In this document: in pieces, positions 1-5,944 of the stretch | Layout: every line of letters begins with the position of its first letter | How positions within the stretch are numbered: the first letter of the stretch is position 1 | DNA from: CANJBX01 sp041487815 | Lineage (GTDB): Bacteria; Pseudomonadota; Alphaproteobacteria; Rhizobiales; Xanthobacteraceae | Reading direction: 5' to 3' | Assembly: GCA_041487815.1 (NCBI GenBank) | Contig: JBGPOB010000060.1 | Coordinates: forward strand, 1 to 14,463 | DNA: 14,463 nucleotides | Program-made: the position numbers and the translations under genes | Notes under the pieces: model-generated | The model's database searches: none | What the model was told of the DNA's origin: nothing | The model's input: only the letters and a program-made list of their open reading frames with translations

Positions 1-194
1 AGCATCACCGCGTTCATCGCGCCGGCGGAGGCACCGGAAATGCCTTCGATTTCGAGGCGGCCGTCCTCAAGCAGATGATCGAGCACGCCCCAGGTGAACG
101 CGCCATGCGCGCCGCCGCCCTGCAGGGCGAGATTGATTTTCTTGCGCCCGGCGGGATCGGGCTGTGGCTGCGCTCGGCGTCGCGGGAAGATCAT
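1..194 (-). CDS. Patatin-like phospholipase family protein (N-terminal part, cut by window edge)
   Basis: Reading the complement from an ATG at 194 gives 64 codons that run off the left edge, so only the N-terminus is visible. A basic N-terminus (MIFPRRRAQ) leads into the patatin core. The oxyanion-loop motif GGGAHG is at residues 26-31, and the nucleophile elbow GASAG is at 54-58 with Ser56 as the predicted catalytic Ser. The Asp of the dyad lies outside the window. Patatin-fold enzymes are Ser/Asp acyl-hydrolases acting on lipids or other esters. The ATG overlaps the bdhA stop as ATGA (4 nt), so the two genes are almost certainly co-transcribed and translationally coupled. From that context I infer that the natural substrate may be linked to 3-hydroxybutyrate metabolism (storage granule or oligomer hydrolysis), but the sequence does not show this directly. 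The family call is firm; the substrate is unknown. Confidence 0.9.
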   Translation of the reverse strand, partial: MIFPRRRAQPQPDPAGRKKINLALQGGGAHGAFTWGVLDHLLEDGRLEIEGISGASAGAMNAVM

Positions 195-973
195 GCCGCG
201 GTCCAGCCGCCGTCGATCGACAGGTTCGCGCCGGTGATCTGCGCCGCCGCGTCCGAACAGAGGTAGACCGCGAGCGATGCCACCTGCTCGACCGTGACGA
301 ATTCCTTGGTCGGTTGCGCCGCCAGCAGCACGTCGCGCTTGACCTGTTCCTCGGTCATGTTGCGCGCTTTCATGGTGTCGGGAATTTGTTTCTCCACCAG
401 CGGCGTCCAGACATAGCCCGGCGAAATGCAATTGACCGTCACGCCAAACGTCGCAAGTTCGAGCGCGACCGTCTTGGTCATGCCGGCGATGCCGTGCTTG
501 GCCGCGACGTAGGCAACCTTGAACGGGGAGGCGACCAGCGAGTGCGCGGACGCGGTGCTGATGATGCGGCCCCACTTGCGCTGCTTCATGCCGGGCACCG
601 CGGCGCGGATGGCGTGGAACGCCGCCGAAAGGTTGATGGCGACGATCTGGTCCCACTTCTCGACCGGGAATTCCTCGACCGGCGCGACATATTGGATACC
701 GGCGTTGTTGACGAGGATATCGATGGCGCGAAAACTGGCTTCGGCGGCGGCAATCATCCCGGCGATTTCCGCCGGCCTGGCCATGTCGGCGTTCGAATAA
801 AGCGCCTTGACGCCGAATTCCTTTTCGATGCCGGCGCGCGCATTCTCGATCGCATCCTTGTCGCCGAAGCCGTTGATGACGACGTTGGCGCCCTCGCGCG
901 CCAGCGCCCGGGCGATGGCAAGGCCGATGCCGGAGGTCGATCCGGTGACGACCGCGTTTTTTCCATTCAACAT
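191..973 (-). CDS. bdhA: D-3-hydroxybutyrate dehydrogenase (SDR family)
   Basis: This enzyme interconverts (R)-3-hydroxybutyrate and acetoacetate with NAD+, the oxidative step of polyhydroxybutyrate breakdown, in the cytosol. The protein is 260 aa, the usual length for the family. The cofactor motif TGSTSGIG is at residues 10-17 and NNAG at 89-92. The catalytic triad is Ser142, Tyr155 and Lys159. Residues known to bind substrate in Pseudomonas fragi HBDH (Gln94, His144, Lys152, Gln196) are all present at the same numbers, which separates it from generic short-chain dehydrogenases. I chose the ATG at 973 (MLNGK) because it restores that numbering and has GGAG 9 nt upstream. An ATG at 979 and a further upstream start at 1006 are possible but less likely. 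It overlaps the patatin gene by 4 nt and is divergent from the zur-like gene. A 15-bp palindrome lies about 95 nt upstream. Confidence 0.95.
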   Translation of the reverse strand: MLNGKNAVVTGSTSGIGLAIARALAREGANVVINGFGDKDAIENARAGIEKEFGVKALYSNADMARPAEIAGMIAAAEASFRAIDILVNNAGIQYVAPVEEFPVEKWDQIVAINLSAAFHAIRAAVPGMKQRKWGRIISTASAHSLVASPFKVAYVAAKHGIAGMTKTVALELATFGVTVNCISPGYVWTPLVEKQIPDTMKARNMTEEQVKRDVLLAAQPTKEFVTVEQVASLAVYLCSDAAAQITGANLSIDGGWTAA

Positions 974-1068
974 GGCCATGGTCTCCAGAATTGTGCCGAT
1001 GGGCACCGCCCGCCGCGCCCCTGGCGATTAAATAATGCGGATGTTCGTCCCCAACATGCCGCTTTGAT

Positions 1069-1083
1069 TGTTGCACTGCAACA
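1069..1083. promoter_or_regulatory. Perfect 15-bp palindrome TGTTGCACTGCAACA, candidate operator
   Basis: Two 7-nt arms flank a central C in the divergent intergenic region between bdhA and the zur-like gene. The core TTGC-N3-GCAA resembles the PhaR operator reported from Paracoccus (CTGC-N3/4-GCAG) with only the outer bases changed. A PHB-responsive repressor would suit bdhA. The spacing and TGTT...AACA ends also resemble Fur/Zur-type boxes, so autoregulation by the neighbouring gene is the alternative. A second CAACATG half-site lies 27 nt away at 1052-1058. The palindrome is seen directly; the bound protein is inferred. Confidence 0.6.
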
Positions 1084-1142
1084 TGATTTTCGGCATGCCG
1101 CCCCGCCTATGAAAGCCGGACAGCCGAGCGTACAAGCGCGCG

Positions 1143-1637
1143 ATGACGGATGTATTTCCCCCACCCGATCATAATCATGCGCGCTGCGCCGCCGACCTGA
1201 TCGCGCACGCCGAATCGCTGTGCGCACAACGCGCGCAGCGCCTCACGCCGATGCGGCGCAAGGTGCTGGAAGTTCTCGCCGCCAGCCACAAGCCGCTCGG
1301 CGCCTATGAAATCATCGACAGCGCGGCGGCCTCGGGTCCGCGGCCGGCACCCATCACCGTCTATCGCGCGCTCGACTTTCTGATGGCGCAGGGCCTTGTG
1401 CATCGCATCGAGAGCCGCAACGCCTTTCTCGCCTGCGTGCATCACCACGACAACGGCGCCGTTGTCGCGTTCCTGATCTGCGAGGGTTGCGGCACGGTGG
1501 GCGAGGCCGCCGGCGCCGCTATGGGAAACATGCTCGCGGATGCGGCGCGCAGCGCAGGCTTCGCGCCGACACTGTCGGTCGTCGAAATCACCGGGTTGTG
1601 CGCGCACTGCCGCCGGAAGCGAGCGGAGCACACTTAA
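1143..1637 (+). CDS. zur: Fur-family transcriptional regulator, Zur-like
   Basis: A 164-aa Fur-superfamily DNA-binding regulator. The winged-helix region (about residues 33-90) carries the conserved LTPMRRKVLEVLAAS start and the recognition-helix stretch TVYRALDFLMAQGLVHRIES, which closely matches Zur rather than Fur or PerR. The C-terminal dimerisation domain has the metal ligands C98, H100-H102, the structural-zinc pair C113-x2-C116, and a second pair C153-x2-C156. Zur represses high-affinity zinc uptake genes when zinc is sufficient. No znuABC genes are in view; in many Rhizobiales these sit elsewhere or beside zur. The start ATG lacks a strong ribosome-binding site. It is divergent from bdhA across a 169-nt intergenic region and convergent with the flavoprotein gene. 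The subfamily call rests on motif recognition by eye. Confidence 0.87.
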   Translation: MTDVFPPPDHNHARCAADLIAHAESLCAQRAQRLTPMRRKVLEVLAASHKPLGAYEIIDSAAASGPRPAPITVYRALDFLMAQGLVHRIESRNAFLACVHHHDNGAVVAFLICEGCGTVGEAAGAAMGNMLADAARSAGFAPTLSVVEITGLCAHCRRKRAEHT

Positions 1638-1656
1638 GCGGCGGCTTCATCGAGTT

Positions 1657-1687
1657 GCGGTCGCGCCAACGACGGCGCCGGGACCGC
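1657..1687. terminator. Possible bidirectional hairpin between convergent genes
   Basis: In the 73-nt gap between the convergent zur-like and flavoprotein genes, GCGGTCGCGCC pairs with GGCGC and GACCGC downstream. This gives an 11-bp stem with a 3-nt bulge and a 6-nt loop. There is no T-run, so it is a weak intrinsic-terminator candidate. Confidence 0.35.
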
Positions 1688-1710
1688 AGCAAAGGCCGCC
1701 ATCGTGAGCT

Positions 1711-3240
1711 CTATGATTCAGATCCGATTCCATACCGTCCCGGGGCAATGATCCCATTAGGATCAAGCGCTTTCTTGATGGCGTTGCATGTGGCTTGAAA
1801 GGTCGGGACACGCTGTTTCTGATGCAAGCTTTGATATTGTGCGGGCGAGCGGCCGACCGACATGCCACGTTTGGCGAATTCAACGGTAAGATCTCGATAG
1901 CACGCGTCCGCGCGCCGGCTTTCATCGGGGTCCTGGCGGTTGAAGATTATCGGATGGGTGCCTCTGTGGGAGCGCGGGCCGCACGAGTAGGTGACAAGGT
2001 ATTCGAAACCGTACCGCTCGCACGTCGCCCGCGTGATCCGGTGCATTTCGTCGACGACCGAACCGATCATCGGCAGGCTGGGCAGAAACCAGACCAGGCC
2101 GCCGCCCGGACGCCAGCGCAACATTCGCAATTCGTCTTCGCTCGGCACCCCGGCGAATCCGTGCAGCACCCTTTGCAGCGGGGACATTTGCTTGACTTCG
2201 TCGGCGGGAATGAAGCGTCCTTTGCCCATCGTCGCAAAGTATGATTGTACGCGCTCCAATTGCGGTTGCAGCGCTTGCCGACTCGCTCCGTAGAATGCGC
2301 CCGCAACGGTCCATGACCCCAATCCGTACTTTTTTTGCAGCGCTTTTCGGCCTGCTTCCGATAATGCCGGCCCGCCCGGTCGGAATTCAGGGTCCGGCTC
2401 TTCTGCCGAGATCAGATAGAGGTCGTTTATGATCCTGATCCGAGAGGGCACGAAATTGCTGAGCTTGAGACCGCGGGCCAGATCGATGAGCCGGTGCAAA
2501 TCGCCATCGTCGGGAAAAGTTGCGATGAATGTTTCGGTCGCCGGCGGGCGCAAACCCAGCCAAACGCTGGCGCGGGTGACGATGCCGTAGTTCGACTGCG
2601 CGAACAGGCCATCGAGACCTGGGCCATAACCGTTTTTCGAAAGGTGCCAGTTGAGCGGCGAGGTGGAATCGAGATTGCCGTCACCGCATCTCAAAAGGTC
2701 GCCGTTACCGAGAACGACTTCAAGCCCGCAAAGCGAGCCGAAATGGTCGGCATAGGGACCGCTGCCGCCACCGCGTTCCAGCGCATTGCCCACCAGACTA
2801 CCTTGTGGCGGACCGCCTGTCGTCGAGATCATCAAGTGGCTGTTACGGCGCCGCAACTCATCGTACATGGCCTGAAAGCTTACGCCGGGTTCAATGACGC
2901 AATATCCCAACTCTTCGTTCACCTCGAGGATCCGATTCATCCGGCGACCGAGATCGATCACGACCTGGTCGGGCGCCATCGGCGCGCGCGACCCGTGTCC
3001 GATGTTTTGTCCCATGCTGATCGGATAGACTGGGACGTTGTGAGCGTTCGCCGATTGGACGATCGTCTGCACATCCGCCGACGAAGCCGGAAAGAGTACC
3101 GCAGCCGGCGGCACGTCTGCCCCGGGTGATGTGTTCTCCCCGTACCGGGCCAGAGTGTCGGGCGACACGTTGACGGCGTCTTGTCCGAGACGGCTGCTGA
3201 CATCGGCAACGAACTTATCGATGCTGGACTTGCTGCTCAC
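1711..3240 (-). CDS. FAD-binding oxidoreductase, VAO/p-cresol methylhydroxylase-type flavoprotein
   Basis: A 509-aa flavoprotein with an N-terminal FAD-binding (PCMH-type) domain and a C-terminal FAD-linked oxidase domain. The FAD loop is seen as YPISMGQNIGHGSRAP and the C-terminus ends in the family signature LDPNGIIAPGR. The best match I recognise is the vanillyl-alcohol oxidase/4-cresol dehydrogenase group, whose members oxidise para-hydroxybenzylic compounds and are about 520-560 aa. By eye, Arg464 and Arg502 align with active-site Arg474 and Arg512 of p-cresol methylhydroxylase, but the position of Tyr473 is Gly463, so the substrate probably differs. The start is the GTG at 3240, with GAGGAG 9 nt upstream and 17 nt after the stop of the iron-sulfur gene. 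A longer reading to 3429 overlaps that gene and lacks family similarity. Its partner is a GlcF-like protein rather than the cytochrome c of p-cresol methylhydroxylase. GlcD-like glycolate or lactate oxidation is the alternative. Confidence 0.85.
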   Translation of the reverse strand: MSSKSSIDKFVADVSSRLGQDAVNVSPDTLARYGENTSPGADVPPAAVLFPASSADVQTIVQSANAHNVPVYPISMGQNIGHGSRAPMAPDQVVIDLGRRMNRILEVNEELGYCVIEPGVSFQAMYDELRRRNSHLMISTTGGPPQGSLVGNALERGGGSGPYADHFGSLCGLEVVLGNGDLLRCGDGNLDSTSPLNWHLSKNGYGPGLDGLFAQSNYGIVTRASVWLGLRPPATETFIATFPDDGDLHRLIDLARGLKLSNFVPSRIRIINDLYLISAEEPDPEFRPGGPALSEAGRKALQKKYGLGSWTVAGAFYGASRQALQPQLERVQSYFATMGKGRFIPADEVKQMSPLQRVLHGFAGVPSEDELRMLRWRPGGGLVWFLPSLPMIGSVVDEMHRITRATCERYGFEYLVTYSCGPRSHRGTHPIIFNRQDPDESRRADACYRDLTVEFAKRGMSVGRSPAQYQSLHQKQRVPTFQATCNAIKKALDPNGIIAPGRYGIGSES

Positions 3241-3257
3241 TAAAGTCGTCTCCTCGT

Positions 3258-4610
3258 TTACCAGACCGCTTCCGGCAGGTTGGATTGTTCTTCGGATCTG
3301 TCCCGCTTGTTGCGCGACGGAATCAATCCATTTAATTCCGGAGGCATCGGCCCGCCGGTGGCCCAATCGACCAACTCCACAACGTGGACGGGTTGTTGCG
3401 CGAGGAAACGCCCCAGATGATGGAGGCATCCGATATTGGCAGAGGCGGTAACCTGCGCATTGACGGACCGAATTTGATCGGCTCGCCGCCGGCCGAGCTT
3501 ATCCGATATCTCCGGCTCCAGCATCGAATACGTGCCCGCCGATCCGCAACACATGTGACTTTCGGGAACGTCATGCGGGAAGAATCCTAAACGCTGCAAG
3601 AGATTTTGCGGAAGTTCCGGCAATTGTAGCCCGTGCCGAAGCGAGCATGGTTCATGGACCGCGACTTCAAACCCGGTATCCCGCACCGCGCAAAGATCCG
3701 GAATCGTCATCAGGATTTCACTCGGATCCCGCGTGATCGCGCTGATGCGCGCAGCCAACGGTGCGAACTCGGTTCCCCGGAACAGTTCATCGTATTTCCG
3801 GATCACGCTGCCACAACCGGACGCCGCGATCACCACCGCGTCCAGCCCCTGGTCGAGGTGAGGTTGCAAAGCTTTAATGCACCGAGCGGCGGATTTTCGC
3901 GCCGCCTCCATATGTCCCATGTGCAGCGCAAGCGCGCCGCAGCATTCGATCATCGGCAGGCGCACGACCTCATAGCCGCACCGCTGCAAGACACGCGCGG
4001 CGGCGGCGTTGATCCTCGGTGCGAGCACGCGCTGTACGCAGCCGTCGAGAAGCACAACGCGCCCGCGCCGTGGCGCTTCAGGCGCGGCAGGCACGTCCAC
4101 GGTCGGGGATTCGGCCTCGGGAATTGCTTGGCGAGCAAGAAGCAACAGACGCTTTGCCCCCGGTATCATTTGCCCGATCGATTCCGGAACACGGCGGGCA
4201 ACGGCGACCCCGAGCGCAAACATTCGCGGCCGCGACATCACATTACGCAAGAGCCAGCGATATGCTGCGATAAACAACGGCCGCCGAAAATGCGTTTCGA
4301 TGTGGTGGCGCGCCTGGTCGAGCAGCAGGCGATAATTCACCCCGGCCGCACACGTGCGCATGCACGCGTAGCAAGCAAGACAACGATCGAGATGGACGAC
4401 CGTGGACGGGTCCGGCGCGCCTCCGCGCTCGAACATTTCCTTGATCAATGCGATCCGCCCGCGCGGAGAGTCGCGTTCGTCACCCAATAAGACATATGTC
4501 GGGCAGACGGACGAGCAGAAGCCGTAGCGCACGCAGGTGTTGGCGAGGGCGACCGAAGTTGCGGCGTTGTCTTCGGTGCCCGATTCGATCTTGCGCAATT
4601 GAATCGTCAA
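3258..4610 (-). CDS. GlcF-like iron-sulfur oxidoreductase subunit (CCG domains) with altered first cluster
   Basis: The family comprises electron-transfer subunits of glycolate or lactate oxidases that pass electrons from a flavoprotein to the respiratory chain. From the start chosen here the protein is 450 aa. The first ferredoxin motif, normally CxxCxxCxxxCP, reads C26-V-R-Y29-G-F-C32-S-S-V-C36-P: the second Cys is Tyr (codon TAC at 4526-4524). The second motif is complete (C77, C80, C83, C87), though the usual Pro after it is Ala. Two CCG domains follow, with ECCGAL, ASGCG, HMCCGSAGTYS and NIGCLHHL. The start is uncertain. TTG at 4610 has GAGGAG 10 nt upstream and gives the usual short leader before the first Cys. 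GTG at 4694 (478 aa) has no ribosome-binding site and runs toward the EamA remnant. The gene is the first of a two-gene operon with the flavoprotein. Confidence 0.88.
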   Translation of the reverse strand: MTIQLRKIESGTEDNAATSVALANTCVRYGFCSSVCPTYVLLGDERDSPRGRIALIKEMFERGGAPDPSTVVHLDRCLACYACMRTCAAGVNYRLLLDQARHHIETHFRRPLFIAAYRWLLRNVMSRPRMFALGVAVARRVPESIGQMIPGAKRLLLLARQAIPEAESPTVDVPAAPEAPRRGRVVLLDGCVQRVLAPRINAAAARVLQRCGYEVVRLPMIECCGALALHMGHMEAARKSAARCIKALQPHLDQGLDAVVIAASGCGSVIRKYDELFRGTEFAPLAARISAITRDPSEILMTIPDLCAVRDTGFEVAVHEPCSLRHGLQLPELPQNLLQRLGFFPHDVPESHMCCGSAGTYSMLEPEISDKLGRRRADQIRSVNAQVTASANIGCLHHLGRFLAQQPVHVVELVDWATGGPMPPELNGLIPSRNKRDRSEEQSNLPEAVW

Positions 4611-4726
4611 ACTTCCAAGACTCCTCGTCCGACCCGAATTGTACTTGACCTGTAATCGCTGGATAACCGTTGAACCGGCGTCCGGATAGCACACGGTGGG
4701 GTTCGCCGGAAGCCTTGGAGGAGATA

Positions 4727-4822
4727 GCCGGCGGGATACCTGCGCTGCAGGAGCCGTTCACGGTCGCCATTGCCGTCGCGCGCGTGTTCGCCGGCCGCGT
4801 GCTGGTCAACCGCCCGCGCTGA
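4727..4822 (+). pseudogene. 3' remnant of an EamA/DMT transporter gene
   Basis: This stretch translates to a C-terminal EamA tail, LQEPFTVAIAVARVFAG followed by RVLVNRPR and a TGA stop. It parallels the end of the intact EamA protein just downstream (LNEPFSPAFGVAVVLVIAG, LVLVNRRA). Upstream of LQEPF the family-typical AGYL appears in another frame, which suggests a 1-nt deletion. The rest of the gene is not detectable between here and the iron-sulfur gene. It looks like an old, divergent copy reduced to its last ~30 codons. The region 4611-4965 has no intact gene: besides this remnant and the palindromic element at 4905-4952 I see only unassigned sequence. Confidence 0.7.
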
Positions 4823-4904
4823 GGCTACACACGGGCGATGGCGCGCTTGCAGGCTGAGTGGCGGCCGTTCAGCCGCCCGGCAAACGCGCCAACTTAATAA
4901 GTTA

Positions 4905-4952
4905 GAGCGCGTTCGGACGCAAAACCGGAGTCCACTTTTGCTGAACACGCTC
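4905..4952. repeat. Rhizobial-type palindromic intergenic element (RPE-like)
   Basis: A 48-bp imperfect inverted repeat runs from GAGCGCGTTCGG to TGAACACGCTC, with inner arms GCAAAA and TTTTGC around a CCGG centre. The sequence type (GCAAAAGTGG..CCGGTTTTGC on the other strand) is one I recognise as dispersed in Rhizobiales intergenic DNA. It ends one base before the duplicated ribosome-binding site of the EamA gene, so its hairpin may influence translation there. Confidence 0.65.
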
Positions 4953-5003
4953 GAAGGAGATCGCGATGACCGACATCGCAACACCCTTGCCGCGCCATAA
5001 AAC
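4953..5003 (+). repeat. Direct repeat, copy 1: ispG-type leader in front of the EamA gene
   Basis: Fifty-one bases covering the ribosome-binding site, ATG and about 13 codons match 5894-5944 at 43 of 51 positions. GAAGGAGATCGCGATG, CCGACATCGC and GCCGCGCCATAAAAC are exact. The encoded MTDIATPLPRHKT corresponds to MSDIAVPQPRHKT of IspG, where this sequence is native to the family. Confidence 0.85.
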
Positions 5004-5877
5004 CGTGCCGCTCGATGCCGGGGCCTCGGCGTTCATCCTCTTGATGTGCCTGTTCTGGGGCCTCAATCAGGTTGCGATCAAATTTTCCCTGCCCGACATC
5101 CCGGCGTTCGTACAGGCGACGGTGCGCTCGTTCGGCGGCCTCTTGATTGTTCTCGCCTGGGCGCGGCTGCGCGCCATTCCGTTTACGTGGCGCGACGGAA
5201 CGCTCGTGCCCGGTCTCGTCGCGGGCGTGTTGTTCGGCCTCGAATTCGTGCTGATCTATCGTGGGCTCGATTTCACGGCCGCGAGCCGCGCAACGTTGTT
5301 CATCTATACCGCGCCGTTTTTCGTCGCGCTTGGCGCGCGATGGCTGTTGCCGGGCGACCGGCTGCGACTGCCGCATTGGTTGGGGCTGGGTCTGTGCTTT
5401 GCCGGTGTCGCGTCCGCGATCGGCGTTCCGCAACCCTCGGTCGACGCGCGCATGCTGATCGGCGACGTCATGATGATTGGCGCCGGCGCGCTGTGGGCGG
5501 CAACTACGCTGGTGATCAAAACGACGCGGCTGGTTTCGGCCAGGCCGGAAAAGACGCTGGCCTATCAGCTGCTGGTGTCGGTGCCGATGCTTGCACTGGG
5601 CAGTTTTGCGTTCGGCGAGCATGTGCCCGGCGCTCCGGGACCGGTGGCGCTGGCGTGGCTCATTTATCAAGTGCTGGTCGTCGGGTTCACGTTTCCGATG
5701 TGGTTTGGTTTTATCCAGCGCTATTCCGCGACGCGGGTGTCGGCATTCACCTTTCTGACGCCGTTGTTCGGCGTTGCGGCGGGTTGCCTGCTGCTGAACG
5801 AGCCGTTTTCGCCGGCGTTCGGCGTGGCCGTCGTGCTGGTGATCGCCGGCCTCGTACTGGTCAACCGGCGTGCGTGA
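4966..5877 (+). CDS. EamA/DMT-superfamily permease
   Basis: A 303-aa inner-membrane protein with about ten hydrophobic segments from two tandem EamA domains (roughly residues 20-148 and 163-301), the normal length and layout for drug/metabolite transporters. Family hallmarks are the first-helix CLFWGLNQVAIKFSLP, the ASRATLFIYTAPFFVALGA segment closing the first repeat, and FTFLTPLFGVAAG..LLLNEPF..AFGVAVVLVIAGLVLVN at the end. The substrate cannot be told; relatives export amino acids, metabolites or drugs. The start ATG has AGGAG 7 nt upstream. The first ~13 residues are hydrophilic and copied from the IspG N-terminus, so the true EamA part begins near residue 18. The stop is 29 nt before the ispG ATG, with ispG's ribosome-binding site in the gap, so co-transcription with ispG is likely. 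A decayed EamA remnant precedes it. Confidence 0.92.
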   Translation: MTDIATPLPRHKTVPLDAGASAFILLMCLFWGLNQVAIKFSLPDIPAFVQATVRSFGGLLIVLAWARLRAIPFTWRDGTLVPGLVAGVLFGLEFVLIYRGLDFTAASRATLFIYTAPFFVALGARWLLPGDRLRLPHWLGLGLCFAGVASAIGVPQPSVDARMLIGDVMMIGAGALWAATTLVIKTTRLVSARPEKTLAYQLLVSVPMLALGSFAFGEHVPGAPGPVALAWLIYQVLVVGFTFPMWFGFIQRYSATRVSAFTFLTPLFGVAAGCLLLNEPFSPAFGVAVVLVIAGLVLVNRRA

Positions 5878-5893
5878 GGTTAAGTATCGCTGC

Positions 5894-5944
5894 GAAGGAG
5901 ATCGCGATGTCCGACATCGCTGTGCCGCAGCCGCGCCATAAAAC
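5894..5944 (+). repeat. Direct repeat, copy 2: native ispG leader
   Basis: This is the presumed source copy of the 51-bp leader found in front of the EamA gene. It contains the ispG ribosome-binding site AGGAG, the ATG and the first ~13 codons. The MSDIAVPQPRH type of start is typical of Rhizobiales IspG, which is why I take this copy as the donor. Confidence 0.85.

Noticed and set aside
164..1174. Plus-strand open frame of 336 codons opposite bdhA
   Set aside because: Arg/Asp-rich antisense shadow of a dehydrogenase with full active-site conservation.
2325..2335. A7 run in the flavoprotein coding strand (possible slippage or frameshift site)
   Set aside because: The frame continues normally through it and the protein is full length; no alternative product is apparent.
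3241..3429. N-terminal extension of the flavoprotein to 572 aa
   Set aside because: It overlaps the iron-sulfur gene, has no family similarity, and the GTG at 3240 has a GAGGAG site at good spacing.
5046..5906. Upstream in-frame extension of ispG to a 704-aa protein
   Set aside because: The extension lies in another frame of the EamA gene and has no IspG similarity; the ATG at 5907 has a strong ribosome-binding site.
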